From assembly GCA_903908065.1 (NCBI GenBank), contig CAIVQO010000053.1:1-64000 (forward strand): a DNA stretch of 64,000 nt, in the 5' to 3' direction. Below the pieces are notes generated by a model. That model was not told where the DNA came from, did not search any database, and worked only from the letters and a program-made list of their open reading frames with translations. Origin of the DNA: an uncultured beta proteobacterium. GTDB lineage: Bacteria > Pseudomonadota > Gammaproteobacteria > Burkholderiales > Rhodocyclaceae. Every line of letters starts with the position of its first letter. The first letter of the stretch is position 1. The translations under genes and the position numbers were made by a program. Shown piece after piece: positions 46,538-55,510 of this stretch.

Positions 46538-47461
46538 ATGACCCTCCCCAGCAAAGTACGCATCGTCGAAGTCGGTCCGCGTGACGGCCTGCAGAACGAG
46601 AAGAAGCCCGTCGCCACCGAAACCAAGGTCGAGCTGATCGATCGCCTCGGCAGGGCGGGCCTCAAGAGCATCGAGGCCACCGCCTTCGTCTCGCCCAAGT
46701 GGGTGCCGCAGATGGCCGACAACGCCGAGGTCTTCGCCGCCATCGAGAAGCTGCCCGATGTCGCCTACCCGGTGCTGACGCCGAACATGAAGGGCTTCGA
46801 AGCGGCCCTGGCCGCCGGCGCCAAGGAGGTCGCGGTATTCGGTGCCGCGTCCGAGTCCTTCTCGCAAAAGAACATCAACTGCTCCATCGCCGAGTCACTG
46901 GATCGTTTCCGTCCCATCGTCGAGGCGGCCAAGGCCGCAGACGTCAAGGTTCGCGGCTATGTTTCCTGCGTGCTGGGCTGTCCCTACGAAGGCGAGGTGA
47001 TGCCCCTGGCGGTGGCCGACGTTGCCGTGGCGCTGATCGAAATGGGCTGCTATGAAGTCAGCCTCGGCGACACCATCGGCATGGGCACGCCGGAGCGCAC
47101 CAAGGACATGATCGAGGCCGTCGCGCGGCGCGTGCCGCTGAAGAAGATCGCTGGCCACTTCCATGACACCTATGGCATGGCGACCGCCAATATTTACGCC
47201 TCGCTGCAAATGGGCATCGGCATCTTCGACAGCTCGGTCGCCGGCCTCGGTGGCTGCCCCTACGCCGCGGGTGCTTCGGGCAATGTCGCCACGGAAGACG
47301 TGGTCTGGCTGCTCAGGGGGTTGGGCATCGATACCGGCATCGACCTCGATGCGCTGGTCGATACCGGCGCCTGGATTTCAAAGAAGCTCAAGCGCGAGTC
47401 CGCTTCGCGCGTGGCCCGCGCCCTGATGGCGAAACGCGAGGCGAAGGGCGTGGCGGCGTGA
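46538..47461 (+). CDS. liuE: Hydroxymethylglutaryl-CoA lyase LiuE
   Basis: TIM-barrel lyase of 307 aa that splits HMG-CoA into acetyl-CoA and acetoacetate, the last step of leucine breakdown. [12 protein letters not shown] holds the metal-binding aspartate, [12 protein letters not shown] follows, HFHDTYGMA gives the metal histidines and [16 protein letters not shown] contains the catalytic cysteine loop. The following DUF1289 gene overlaps its stop. Confidence 0.96.
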   Translation: MTLPSKVRIVEVGPRDGLQNEKKPVATETKVELIDRLGRAGLKSIEATAFVSPKWVPQMADNAEVFAAIEKLPDVAYPVLTPNMKGFEAALAAGAKEVAVFGAASESFSQKNINCSIAESLDRFRPIVEAAKAADVKVRGYVSCVLGCPYEGEVMPLAVADVAVALIEMGCYEVSLGDTIGMGTPERTKDMIEAVARRVPLKKIAGHFHDTYGMATANIYASLQMGIGIFDSSVAGLGGCPYAAGASGNVATEDVVWLLRGLGIDTGIDLDALVDTGAWISKKLKRESASRVARALMAKREAKGVAA

Positions 47462-47694
47462 CACGCTTGCGCAAAGCCGGCGAGGACGTCGGCGCCGGCG
47501 TGGATTCTCCCTGTATCGATGTATGCCGAATGGACGGCGAGTTGTGCGTCGGCTGTTATCGCACGCTGGACGAAATCGTGCGCTGGTCCTCCGCAAGTGA
47601 TGACGACAAACGTGAAATCCTGGCCGCCGTCGCGCAACGACGCGACGACTTGGCGCCAGGCAGCGAGTTCAACCGCAATCGCCTGGGGCAATGA
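47458..47694 (+). CDS. DUF1289 small cysteine-rich protein
   Basis: A 78-aa protein of the DUF1289 family. Four cysteines in [24 protein letters not shown] look like a small metal or iron-sulfur site. The function is not known; relatives often lie beside Fe-S or fatty-acid genes. It starts with GTG overlapping the liuE TGA and overlaps the next gene, so it is cotranscribed with both. Confidence 0.85.
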   Translation: MTRLRKAGEDVGAGVDSPCIDVCRMDGELCVGCYRTLDEIVRWSSASDDDKREILAAVAQRRDDLAPGSEFNRNRLGQ

Positions 47695-48620
47695 GGCTCC
47701 CTGACTCGATCCAGGTCATCGAGCGCGGCTGGCTGTCCTCGAACAACGTGCTGCTGTTCGACGGCGATTCCGCCACCCTGGTGGATGCCGGGTATGTCGG
47801 CCATGCGCCGCAGACCCTGTCGCTGGTTAAGTCGGCGCTTGCCGCACGGCGCGGCAGCACGGGTCTGGCGCGCATCATCAACACCCATTCCCATTCCGAT
47901 CACATCGGCGGCAACGCCAGCCTGCAGGCCGCCTTCGGTTGCCGCATCGTGATACCCGCCGGGATCGAGCGCATGGTTGCCGAGTGGGATACCGATGCGC
48001 TGCTGCTGGACCAGGCCAAACAGCAGGGCGAGCGCTTCGCCCATGACGAGGTGATCGAGCCCGACGGTGCGTTCGAAATGGGCGGCCTCGCCTGGAAGGC
48101 CCATGCGGCGCCTGGCCATGACATGAATGCGCTGATCTACCACTGTGCCGAACGGCGTATCCTGATTTCCGGCGATGCCCTGTGGCAGGACGGCTTCGGC
48201 ATCATCTTTGGCGAGCTCATGGGCGACCAGGATGCCCTGCCGGCAACGCGCCGCACACTCGAAACGATCGCGTCCCTGCCCGTCGATATCGTCATTCCCG
48301 GCCACGGCCCGGCCTTCGACGATGTGGAAGGCGCACTCGCGCGAGCTTTCCGCCGCCTCGATTCCTTCGAGGCCGACCCGACGCGCGTCGGCCGCAACGC
48401 GGTGCGCGCCTGCTTTACGTTCAACCTGCTTGACCTGCAGCGCCTCAAGGAAGACGAATTACCGGGTTACCTGAAAAGCGTGCCCTTCTTCCACAATGTC
48501 AAAATGCGCATGCTGGGTTTCTCCGATGACGATTTTGCCTCCTGGCTGCTGGGTGAACTTCTGCGCTCGCGCTCAATCGAGTTGCGTGACGGCTGGATCT
48601 ATCCGACCATCGCGCCCTGA
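47691..48620 (+). CDS. Metallo-beta-lactamase-fold hydrolase
   Basis: A 309-aa hydrolase with the metal motif THSHSDHIGG (about residues 66-75) and later ligands APGHDMNAL, SGDALW and IPGHGPAF. A helical C-terminal domain follows. It is the last gene of the liu run and overlaps the DUF1289 stop. Its substrate is unknown; thioester or lactone hydrolysis is the family's usual reaction. Confidence 0.85.
   Translation: MRLPDSIQVIERGWLSSNNVLLFDGDSATLVDAGYVGHAPQTLSLVKSALAARRGSTGLARIINTHSHSDHIGGNASLQAAFGCRIVIPAGIERMVAEWDTDALLLDQAKQQGERFAHDEVIEPDGAFEMGGLAWKAHAAPGHDMNALIYHCAERRILISGDALWQDGFGIIFGELMGDQDALPATRRTLETIASLPVDIVIPGHGPAFDDVEGALARAFRRLDSFEADPTRVGRNAVRACFTFNLLDLQRLKEDELPGYLKSVPFFHNVKMRMLGFSDDDFASWLLGELLRSRSIELRDGWIYPTIAP
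47828..47851 (+). repeat. Dispersed 24-bp motif, copy 9
   Basis: It matches 19 of 24 positions within the metallo-hydrolase gene at the end of the liu run, encoding KSALAARR. Confidence 0.5.
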
Positions 48621-48664
48621 CGTCCTTGCGCCAAGGGCGGCGCCAATCCGCTATGCTAGCCGCC

Positions 48665-49507
48665 ATGCAAGTCGTGCTCATCAGCGGCCTTTCCGGCTCA
48701 GGCAAGTCCATCGCCCTCAATGTACTCGAGGACTCGGGTTATTACTGTGTCGACAACCTGCCGGCGCCGCTGCTTTCCGACCTCGTGCAGCACTTGCGAC
48801 TGGAGGGCCACGAGCAGGTGGCAGTGGCGGTGGATATGCGTGGCGGATCGAGCATTGCCGCCCTGCCGCCGCAGCTGCGCCATCTCGAGTTCGACGGCAT
48901 CGGCCTGCGCTTCGTGTTCCTCGATGCGCGCAACGATGTCCTGATCCAGCGTTTTTCCGAAACCCGGCGCCGGCATCCGCTGGCCGAAGGCGACGTCACC
49001 CTCGACGAGGCCATCGCACGCGAGCGTGAAGCGCTGGAAACACTGGCCTCGCTGGGACACCACATCGACACCAGCAACCTGCGGCCCAATGCCTTGCGCG
49101 CCATCGTCAAGGATTTCGTCGCACTGGACGCCGGCAGCGGCCTGACCCTGCTGTTCGAATCCTTCGGCTTCAAGCACGGCATACCGCTCGACGCCGACCT
49201 GGTGTTCGATGTCCGCTGCCTGCCCAATCCCCACTACGATCCGGCCCTGCGTCCCCTTACCGGGCGAGATGAAGCCGTAATCAGGTTTCTCGAAGCGCAG
49301 CCCGAGGTCGGCAAGATGGAGTCCGACCTGCGCCGCTTCATCGCCGATTGGCTGCCTGCCTATGTGCGCGACAACCGTTCCTACCTGACGGTCGGCATCG
49401 GTTGTACCGGGGGGCAACATCGCTCGGTGTATCTGGCGGAAAGGCTGGCGGCGCATTTTCGTCCCTCGGCCCGCGTGCTGGTGCGCCACCGCAGCCTGGT
49501 CGAATGA
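48665..49507 (+). CDS. rapZ: RNase adapter protein / nucleotide-binding protein RapZ
   Basis: A 280-aa P-loop protein. The N-terminal domain has Walker A GLSGSGKS (residues 8-15) and the DNLP motif. The C-terminal domain has GIGCTGGQHRSVYLAERLA. In enterobacteria RapZ directs RNase E to GlmZ and senses glucosamine-6-phosphate; here the target RNA is unknown. ATG 48665 gives MQVVLISGLSG. TATGCT at 48652-48657 lies eight bases before it, so little or no leader may exist. Confidence 0.94.
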   Translation: MQVVLISGLSGSGKSIALNVLEDSGYYCVDNLPAPLLSDLVQHLRLEGHEQVAVAVDMRGGSSIAALPPQLRHLEFDGIGLRFVFLDARNDVLIQRFSETRRRHPLAEGDVTLDEAIAREREALETLASLGHHIDTSNLRPNALRAIVKDFVALDAGSGLTLLFESFGFKHGIPLDADLVFDVRCLPNPHYDPALRPLTGRDEAVIRFLEAQPEVGKMESDLRRFIADWLPAYVRDNRSYLTVGIGCTGGQHRSVYLAERLAAHFRPSARVLVRHRSLVE

Positions 49508-49950
49508 AGTCGTCCCTGCCCGAGGGCCTGCGCGAACTCTTCCAGCAGGCCACCCGTCGTGGCGACGTGCCCTGGCAGGCGCTATTGCGACCGGGCGATT
49601 GGGCACTGCTGGCAATTTCGGCAGCGCTGGTCGCCGCCTCCTTTCCCTTGCTCTGGCGCGGCGGCATAGCCGATCGCGCCATCGTCAAGCGTGACGGCCA
49701 GCTGATCACCGAGCTCGCCTTGAACACGCCGCGCCGCTATGAAGTGCAAGGGCCTATCGGCACCACGGTGATCGAGGTGCAGCCGGGCCGCGCGCGCGTG
49801 CTGTCCGACCCCGGGCCGCGCCAGTATTGCGTGCAGCAGGGCTGGCTGACGCGCGCCAATGCGGTGGCGATCTGCGCGCCGAACCACATCAGCCTGCAAC
49901 TGGGCGGGCGCGGCGGCGCCAATGCGAGCTATGACAGCATCAACTATTGA
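49504..49950 (+). CDS. NusG domain II-containing membrane-anchored protein
   Basis: A 148-aa protein with one N-terminal membrane helix (ALLAISAALVAASFPLLW) and an extracytoplasmic NusG_II-like beta domain (VIEVQPGRARVLSDPGPRQYCVQQGWLTRANAVAICAPNHIS). It is not transcription factor NusG. Such proteins are usually encoded beside Gx transporters, as here. The ATG overlaps the rapZ stop. Function is unknown. Confidence 0.8.
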   Translation: MKSSLPEGLRELFQQATRRGDVPWQALLRPGDWALLAISAALVAASFPLLWRGGIADRAIVKRDGQLITELALNTPRRYEVQGPIGTTVIEVQPGRARVLSDPGPRQYCVQQGWLTRANAVAICAPNHISLQLGGRGGANASYDSINY

Positions 49951-50464
49951 GCTACCGGTCGGCGACGACGATCGGCGCATTGCCCGCTACGCCGCTGCCG
50001 CGATTGCGCTTTCCGTCGCCGAGGCGGCCTTGCCCAGCCCGTTGCCGGGGATCAAGCCGGGCCTGGCCAACATCATCGTGCTGGTGGTGCTGGCGCGCCA
50101 CGGCTGGCGCGATGCCGCCTGGGTCAGCCTGCTGCGGGTGGTGGCGGGCAGCCTCGCCATCGGGCAGTTCCTTGCCCCCGGCTTCTTCCTTGCCCTGGCC
50201 GGTGCACTGTGCAGCCTGGCCATGCTGGCGCTGGCGCAGGCTCTGCCGGCACGCTGGTTCGGACCGGTGACGGCAAGCGTGCTGGCCGCCTTCGCCCACA
50301 TCGGCGGCCAGATCCTGGTGGCCCGGACCTGGTTGGTGCCTCATGACGGTGTCTTTTTCCTGATACCGATGTTCGCTGTCGCGGCATTGTTCTTCGGCAC
50401 GATCAACGGCCTGATTGCGGCGCGCCTGCTGGCGACGCCACCCCGCGCGGATTCCGCGACATGA
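49931..50464 (+). CDS. Gx-transporter family (heptaprenyl diphosphate synthase component I-like) membrane protein
   Basis: A 177-aa protein with about five hydrophobic helices and the signature PLPGIKPGLANIIVLVVL near residues 38-55. The family is annotated as Gx transporter or prenyl-diphosphate synthase component I. It overlaps the NusG_II gene by 20 bp. The pair is often found in flavin- or quinone-linked clusters, but no ApbE or Rnf gene is in this window. Confidence 0.8.
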   Translation: MTASTIELPVGDDDRRIARYAAAAIALSVAEAALPSPLPGIKPGLANIIVLVVLARHGWRDAAWVSLLRVVAGSLAIGQFLAPGFFLALAGALCSLAMLALAQALPARWFGPVTASVLAAFAHIGGQILVARTWLVPHDGVFFLIPMFAVAALFFGTINGLIAARLLATPPRADSAT

Positions 50465-51069
50465 TCATCCCGCTGTTTCCCCTGCGCTCCGTGCTTTTCC
50501 CCGGCGGGCGGCTGCCACTGAAGATCTTCGAGCAGCGTTACATGGACATGGCCAAGGTCTGCCTCAAGGAATCGAGCGCCTTTGGCATCTGCCTGCTGGC
50601 GGCCGGGGAGGAAGTTGCCCGGCCGGGGCAGGTGCCGGCAGCACCCGAATCGGTCGGCACGCTGGCCCACATCGCCGACTGGGACATGCCGCAACTCGGC
50701 GTGCTCAACATCGTCGCCCAGGGCGGTGACCGCTTTCGCCTCCTGCGCCATTGGGTCGAGCCGTCCGGGCTGCTGCGCGGCGAGATCGAGGCGCTTGCCG
50801 AGCCGGCGGTGTTACCGATTCCCGGCGCTTACGCCCGCCTGGTGCCGCTGCTGCGTGCCATCGTCGAGGACATGGCGGACAAAGCGCCCAATGCGCCAGG
50901 CAAGCCGCATCGCTTCTTCGATGCCAACTGGTTGGGCATGCGCTATGCCGAAGTGCTGCCGATACCGCTTGCCGCCAGGCAGAAGCTGCTGGAAATCGAG
51001 GATGGCATTGACCGGCTGGAAATCATCTACCGCTTCCTCGAAGGCAAGGGTTTGCTGCCCGAGGGCTGA
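50461..51069 (+). CDS. LON substrate-binding-domain protein
   Basis: A 202-aa cytoplasmic protein that consists of the Lon N-terminal substrate-binding domain alone. It begins IIPLFPLRSVLFPGGRLPLKIFEQRYMDM, the usual opening in pieces, and lacks ATPase and protease parts. It may act as an adaptor. Its 3' end overlaps the converging mutY gene by 43 bp. Confidence 0.85.
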   Translation: MIIPLFPLRSVLFPGGRLPLKIFEQRYMDMAKVCLKESSAFGICLLAAGEEVARPGQVPAAPESVGTLAHIADWDMPQLGVLNIVAQGGDRFRLLRHWVEPSGLLRGEIEALAEPAVLPIPGAYARLVPLLRAIVEDMADKAPNAPGKPHRFFDANWLGMRYAEVLPIPLAARQKLLEIEDGIDRLEIIYRFLEGKGLLPEG

Positions 51070-52175
51070 TCAAGGCTTTCGAGGATCCGGCGAACCGGCG
51101 CCGGCAGGCCGGTCTGCGACAGCTCATCCATGCCGACCCATTGCAGGCCAGGCTCCATGGCCACGGCGAGCGGCTCGACGCGCAGCAGCAACGGCGTGAT
51201 GTGCAGGCGGAAATGGCTGAAGGCGTGGTCAAAAGTCGGCGCTGGGGATACGGTGACCACCCGGCAAGCGAAGCGTTGCGCCACCCAGCTTGCCGCCTCT
51301 GTCTCCGCCGGCAGCTCCGGCAGCGACAGCAGGCCGCCCCAGATGCCTGCGGGAGGCCGGGTTTCCAAGAGGATGCGACAGCCGTCGAGCAAAACCAGCA
51401 AGGTCGCTTCGCGGCGTGGAACCGCCTTGCGTGGTTTCGGACTCGGCAACTCTCCGGTGCGACCGATCTTCAGCGCAACACAGATCTCATTGAGCGGGCA
51501 GGCCTCGCAGCGCGGTTTGGCGCGCGTGCAGACCATGGCGCCAAGGTCCATCTGTGCCTGGTTGTACGTGCCGCCATTGCACGGGGGCATCAGCTCGGTG
51601 GCCAGCGCCCAGAGCTGCTTTTCCACGGCGCCGGTCCCGGGAAAACCCTCGACTCCGAAGGCGCGGCACAACACGCGCTTGACGTTGCCGTCGAGTATCG
51701 GTGCCTGCGCGTCGAAGCAGAAGGTGGCAATCGAGTTGGCGGTGGAACGGCCGATTCCCGGCAGCAAGGCGATGGCGTCGGCGTCGTGCGGAAAGCGGCC
51801 GCCATGTTCGCGCACCACAGTCAGGGCGCAGGCATGCAGGTTGCGTGCTCGGGCGTAGTAGCCGAGGCCGCTCCACAAAGTCATGACCTCGGACACGGGC
51901 GCCGCGGCAAGCGCGTCGAGACTGGGGAAGCGTTGCAAAAAGCGCTCGTAGTAGGGCACCACCGTCGCGACCTGGGTCTGCTGCAGCATGATTTCCGACA
52001 GCCAGACGCGATAGGGGTCGGTGGTGTTCTGCCACGGCATGTCGTGGCGGCCATGGCGCGCGTGCCATTTGATCAGGCGCCCGGCGAAGCTTGCCTTGTC
52101 CCCGTCTTCATCCCCAGGGGCCTGGGGGACTTTGCTTCGCCGCTTTTGTCGGGGCCGCCCGGCGGAAGCGCTCAC
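51027..52175 (-). CDS. mutY: Adenine DNA glycosylase MutY
   Basis: Removes adenine mispaired with 8-oxoguanine. The 382-aa product has the helix-hairpin-helix [16 protein letters not shown], the catalytic glutamate in [13 protein letters not shown] and aspartate in ILDGNVKRV. The [4Fe-4S] ligands are in [19 protein letters not shown]-terminal Nudix-like recognition domain follows (about 245-370). The GTG start overlaps the purT stop, and about 30 basic residues precede the catalytic domain, so a later start is possible. The tail overlaps the LON gene. Confidence 0.95.
   Translation of the reverse strand: MSASAGRPRQKRRSKVPQAPGDEDGDKASFAGRLIKWHARHGRHDMPWQNTTDPYRVWLSEIMLQQTQVATVVPYYERFLQRFPSLDALAAAPVSEVMTLWSGLGYYARARNLHACALTVVREHGGRFPHDADAIALLPGIGRSTANSIATFCFDAQAPILDGNVKRVLCRAFGVEGFPGTGAVEKQLWALATELMPPCNGGTYNQAQMDLGAMVCTRAKPRCEACPLNEICVALKIGRTGELPSPKPRKAVPRREATLLVLLDGCRILLETRPPAGIWGGLLSLPELPAETEAASWVAQRFACRVVTVSPAPTFDHAFSHFRLHITPLLLRVEPLAVAMEPGLQWVGMDELSQTGLPAPVRRILESLDQPSGSKPLPSRKR
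51232..51255 (+). repeat. Dispersed 24-bp motif, copy 10
   Basis: It matches 22 of 24 positions and lies antisense in mutY, where the coding strand gives TVSPAPTF. Confidence 0.7.
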
Positions 52176-53395
52176 CCCTTGACCGGCTTGACGCGCGCGG
52201 CGGCCAGCTTGGCGCGGCGGCGCGCTTCATCGGTGTTGTCGGCATTCGCCATGGCGACGCCCATGCGCCGCTTGACGAAGCTCTCCGGCTTGCCGAACAG
52301 GCGCAGGTCCGATTCCGGTACCTGCAGGGCCTCGGCGACGCCTTCGAAGGCAATGCCCTTTTCTTCCATGCCGCCGTACACCACGGCCGAGGCGCCGGGG
52401 CGGCGCAGGCTGGTATCAACCGGCAGGCCGAGGATCGCCCGCGCATGCAATTCGAATTCCGAGAGGCGCTGGGTGGCCAGCGTCACCAGGCCGGTGTCGT
52501 GGGGACGCGGGCTGACTTCGGAGAACCAGACCATGTCGCCCTTGACGAACAGCTCGACGCCGAAGATGCCGCGTCCGCCCAGGTTGCTCGTGACGGCACG
52601 GGCGATGTCGCGCGACTTTTGCAGCGCCGTCGGCGTCATCGGCATCGGCTGCCAGCTCTCGACGTAATCGCCGTTCACCTGCACGTGGCCGATCGGGTCG
52701 CAGAAGAAGGTCTCGACCTCGCCGGATACTCCGATGGCGCGTACCGTCAGCTGGGTGATCTCGTAGTCGAAGTCGATGAAACCCTCGACGATGATGCGTC
52801 CGGCTCCTACACGGCCGGCGGCCTGCGAGTAGTCCCAAGCCTGTTGCACGTCCGCGGCGGACTTCACCAGCGACTGGCCCTTGCCGGAGGACGACATGAC
52901 CGGCTTGATCACGCACGGATATCCGATGCCGCCGTCAATGGCGGCCTGCAGTTCGGCCAGCGTGTCGGCGAACTTGTAGGGCGAGGTGGCCAGTCCGAGT
53001 TCCTCGGCTGCCAGGCGGCGGATGCCTTCACGGTTCATGGTCAGCTGCGCCGCGCGTGCAGTAGGGATGATCTCGGGGCGGTGGCCGTCGGCGCCGTCGC
53101 GTTCGATCTCGACCAGGGTAGCGGTGGCGATGGCCTCGATCTCGGGCACCACCAGCGCCGGCTTTTCGCGCGCGATCAGCCCGCGCAGGGCCTCGCCGTC
53201 GGTCATCGAAATCACGTGGCTGCGATGCGCCACCTGCATGCCGGGAGCATCGGGGTAGCGATCGACGCCGATCACTTCGCAGCCCAGGCGTTGCAATGCG
53301 ATAATGACCTCCTTGCCCAATTCGCCGCAGCCAAGCAGCATGACCCGGGTGGCGGAAGGGGAAAGCGGGGTGCCGATACGTTTGGCGATGCTCAT
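52172..53395 (-). CDS. purT: Formate-dependent phosphoribosylglycinamide formyltransferase PurT
   Basis: ATP-grasp enzyme of 407 aa that makes formyl-GAR from GAR, formate and ATP. The opening [15 protein letters not shown], the ATP-grasp lid [13 protein letters not shown] and [14 protein letters not shown], with metal-binding acids, are clear. Its use implies a formate supply for purine synthesis. It is translationally linked to mutY by a GTGA overlap and diverges from the flavin reductase gene. Confidence 0.96.
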   Translation of the reverse strand: MSIAKRIGTPLSPSATRVMLLGCGELGKEVIIALQRLGCEVIGVDRYPDAPGMQVAHRSHVISMTDGEALRGLIAREKPALVVPEIEAIATATLVEIERDGADGHRPEIIPTARAAQLTMNREGIRRLAAEELGLATSPYKFADTLAELQAAIDGGIGYPCVIKPVMSSSGKGQSLVKSAADVQQAWDYSQAAGRVGAGRIIVEGFIDFDYEITQLTVRAIGVSGEVETFFCDPIGHVQVNGDYVESWQPMPMTPTALQKSRDIARAVTSNLGGRGIFGVELFVKGDMVWFSEVSPRPHDTGLVTLATQRLSEFELHARAILGLPVDTSLRRPGASAVVYGGMEEKGIAFEGVAEALQVPESDLRLFGKPESFVKRRMGVAMANADNTDEARRRAKLAAARVKPVKG

Positions 53396-53455
53396 CAGGT
53401 GCTCCCGAAAACTAGAAAGTCGCCGGATTTTAGAGCCTGCAGGCGTTCAACCCCA

Positions 53456-53956
53456 ATGAATCAGCCCTACCCGCTTCAACTCGACAGCCGTTCCCTACGC
53501 GACGCGCTGGGCGAGTTCGCCACTGGCGTCGCCGTGGTCACTGCGCGCAGCGCGGATGGCACGCCGGTCGGCGTCACCATCAATTCCTTCGCCTCGGTGT
53601 CCCTTGAGCCACCGCTCGTATTGTGGAGCCTCGGCCTGTCTTCGCCGTCGCGAGCGGTGTTCGAGGCCTGCAGCCACTATGCGGTCAACATCCTGGCTGC
53701 TGACCAGGTCGAGTTATCGCAGCGCTTTTCCCAGTCGATCGAGGACCGCTTTGCTGGGCTGGACCTGAAAGTCGGCGCTGGCGACACGCCGCTGCTGGCC
53801 GGTTGCAGTGCCTGGTTCGAGTGCCGCAATGAAATCCGCTATCCCGGCGGTGACCACGTGATCCTGGTCGGCTACGTCGAAAACTTCAGGCGCGAGGCGA
53901 AGTCGCCGCTGGTGTTTCATGGCGGTCGCTATCGCGAACTAGCCTGGCTTTCATGA
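53456..53956 (+). CDS. Flavin reductase-like FMN-binding protein
   Basis: A 166-aa split-barrel flavin protein. The signature ALGEFATGVAVVTARS, GVTINSFASVSLEPPLVLWSL and the later GDHVILVGYVENF match NAD(P)H:flavin oxidoreductases that feed reduced flavin to two-component monooxygenases. No monooxygenase partner is adjacent. The last codons form the left arm of a 22-bp inverted repeat. Confidence 0.88.
   Translation: MNQPYPLQLDSRSLRDALGEFATGVAVVTARSADGTPVGVTINSFASVSLEPPLVLWSLGLSSPSRAVFEACSHYAVNILAADQVELSQRFSQSIEDRFAGLDLKVGAGDTPLLAGCSAWFECRNEIRYPGGDHVILVGYVENFRREAKSPLVFHGGRYRELAWLS
53768..53791 (+). repeat. Dispersed 24-bp motif, copy 11
   Basis: It matches 22 of 24 positions in the flavin reductase gene, encoding KVGAGDTP. 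Its first 20 or more bases are identical to copy 12. Confidence 0.7.
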
Positions 53957-53992
53957 TGCGGAATGATGCTTTCCGCTTCATGAAAGCCAGGC
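53942..53992. repeat. 22-bp inverted repeat across the flavin reductase stop codon
   Basis: Arms 53942-53963 and 53971-53992 are complementary at 21 of 22 positions around a 7-base loop. The left arm holds the last codons and stop of the flavin reductase. No T tract follows. Such a stable hairpin could protect the 3' end or act as a Rho-assisted terminator. A G-rich hairpin (about 54015-54036) follows in the same gap. Confidence 0.75.
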
Positions 53993-54095
53993 CGTTTGCA
54001 AACACCCGCCCCCCTTCGCCCCCCTCGCGGGGGGGCAGGTTTGCTCGCTACGCTCGATATCGGCCCTGCTGAGCCAGGCCTTGCCTGCCGGACAT

Positions 54096-54123
54096 AAAAA
54101 AAGCCCCGCTCAGTGGCGGGGCT
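54096..54123 (-). terminator. Rho-independent terminator of the small gene/sRNA unit
   Basis: The minus strand has AGCCCCGC / GCGGGGCT arms (54116-54123 and 54102-54109), a 6-nt loop and seven T residues. It ends the minus-strand transcript containing the small gene and candidate sRNA. Confidence 0.93.
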
Positions 54124-54170
54124 TAGCGGCCTCGAGGAGGAGGATGAGGCCGAGGAGGAGACGGTTCAGC
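54096..54170 (-). ncRNA. Candidate cuckoo/CcsR-like anti-Shine-Dalgarno small RNA 2
   Basis: On the minus strand, just after the small gene's stop, lies CTCCTCCT, then a perfect 7-bp stem CGGCCTC/GAGGCCG (54146-54152 with 54127-54133) whose 12-nt loop is ATCCTCCTCCTC, and then the terminator. A CCUCCUCCU loop, the 3'-UTR position and the intrinsic terminator match the cuckoo RNA family, of which Rhodobacter CcsR is the best-known case. Processing from the upstream mRNA is expected. The family call is inference. Confidence 0.65.
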
Positions 54171-54452
54171 TCAGGATCGGTGGGCTTGCGGGTTCCAGCT
54201 GAAGAGGGCGCGCAGCAGCTCGTTGGCGCGGGCCGCGAGGCCGGGGCCGGTCGTTTGGCGGCGCCGCGATTCATCCTGGGGGTTCCAGGAGAACAGCGGT
54301 TGCAGGGCATTGCCGGCATCGGCGGCAGACCCGCCCAAGAGGCGGAAATACAGGCCAAGGCGCTTGGCCATCAGTCCCTGGATGCGCTGCATTTCGGCGG
54401 CGCGCATGTCCTTGGCTTCCCTGATGATTTTTGCGGTGTCGAGGCGGTACAT
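54171..54452 (-). CDS. Small basic protein with duplicated LFSWNPQ motif
   Basis: I do not recognise this 93-aa protein. AAAGGA lies seven bases before ATG 54452, so translation is likely. The first half is a basic amphipathic helix (REAKDMRAAEMQRIQ then KRLGLYFRLLG). The motif LFSWNPQ occurs twice (residues 53-59 and 83-89), each after a leucine-rich helix, suggesting an internal duplication. It precedes the candidate sRNA in the way small DUF1127 genes precede CcsR RNAs, although it is not a clear DUF1127 member. Confidence 0.65.
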   Translation of the reverse strand: MYRLDTAKIIREAKDMRAAEMQRIQGLMAKRLGLYFRLLGGSAADAGNALQPLFSWNPQDESRRRQTTGPGLAARANELLRALFSWNPQAHRS

Positions 54453-54569
54453 GATGCGTTCCTTTTGGTGCAATGCAATATCGTATGACTGCAATGTAAT
54501 TGCTTCTACAGAAAACAACAATAAAGACGTTAGGAACAACATTGATGAAAAATATTCCATAATTAGCGA

Positions 54570-55487
54570 ATGGACAGGGCTGCCGAGATGACTGCATTCG
54601 TTCGTACGGTGGAAACCGGCGGGTTTTCTGCTGCGGCGCGGCAGCTAGGCTTGACCCCGTCGGCCTTGTCCAAGCTGGTTACCCGGCTCGAAGACCGGCT
54701 CGGTGCTCGCCTCTTGCAGCGGACAACACGGCGTCTGCAACTGACGGCCGAGGGAGAAGCCTTCTATGCCCGTGCCTTGCCCATCCTCAAGGCCATGGAC
54801 GAAGCCGAGGCCGAGGTCACCGAGGCTGGCACCAGCCCGCGCGGCCTGTTGCGCCTGCATTGCGGATCCACCTTCGGCATGCACCAGCTGGCGCCAGCGA
54901 TCCCGCGTTTCCAGGCCCGCCATCCCGCCGTATCGCTCGACCTGACGATCAGCGACGAGCGCCTCGACATGATGCAGGAGGGCGTCGACCTGGCCATCCG
55001 CATCGGCCCGCTCGACGAGTCCACGCTGGTGGCGCGGCGCATCTGCAATCTGGAGCGCGTGATCTGCGCCGCGCCGGCCTACCTCGAACGCCACGGTACG
55101 CCGCGTACACCGGATGACCTGCAGCGCCACAACTGCCTCTGGATTACCAGCCTGCCGGCCCTGCGTCGTTGGCCCTTCGATACCGACGAGGGCATACGCG
55201 TGGTCCATGTCGATGGCAACGTAGTCACCAACAACGCCGAGACCGTGCTGCAACTCGCCGTCGCCGGCGTCGGCGTGACGCGCCTGTCCGACGTGGTGGT
55301 GGCCGAGGCGATCCGTGCGGGCACGCTGGTGCCCATCCTTGCTGACTGGCACCACGTCGAGCCGGTGCCCCTGTTTGCCACCTACCCGAGCGGGCGCAAC
55401 CTTTCGCCCAAGGTGCGCGCCATGGTCGATTTCCTGGTCGAGGAATTCGGCAGTGCCCCCTGGCGCAAGGCACGCTCGGCAAGCTGA
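54570..55487 (+). CDS. LysR-family transcriptional regulator
   Basis: A 305-aa LysR regulator. The N-terminal helix-turn-helix reads FVRTVETGGFSAAARQLGLT, and SALSKLVTRLEDRLGARLLQR follows; the substrate-binding domain fills residues about 90-295. The MDRAAEMTAF opening is typical of the AaeR/DsdC-like group that ends in PSGRNLSPKVRAMVDFLVEEF. It diverges from the small-protein/sRNA unit, which it may control. The effector is unknown. Confidence 0.92.
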   Translation: MDRAAEMTAFVRTVETGGFSAAARQLGLTPSALSKLVTRLEDRLGARLLQRTTRRLQLTAEGEAFYARALPILKAMDEAEAEVTEAGTSPRGLLRLHCGSTFGMHQLAPAIPRFQARHPAVSLDLTISDERLDMMQEGVDLAIRIGPLDESTLVARRICNLERVICAAPAYLERHGTPRTPDDLQRHNCLWITSLPALRRWPFDTDEGIRVVHVDGNVVTNNAETVLQLAVAGVGVTRLSDVVVAEAIRAGTLVPILADWHHVEPVPLFATYPSGRNLSPKVRAMVDFLVEEFGSAPWRKARSAS

Positions 55488-55510
55488 TCATTTCATCGGA
55501 GAACGAGGCA

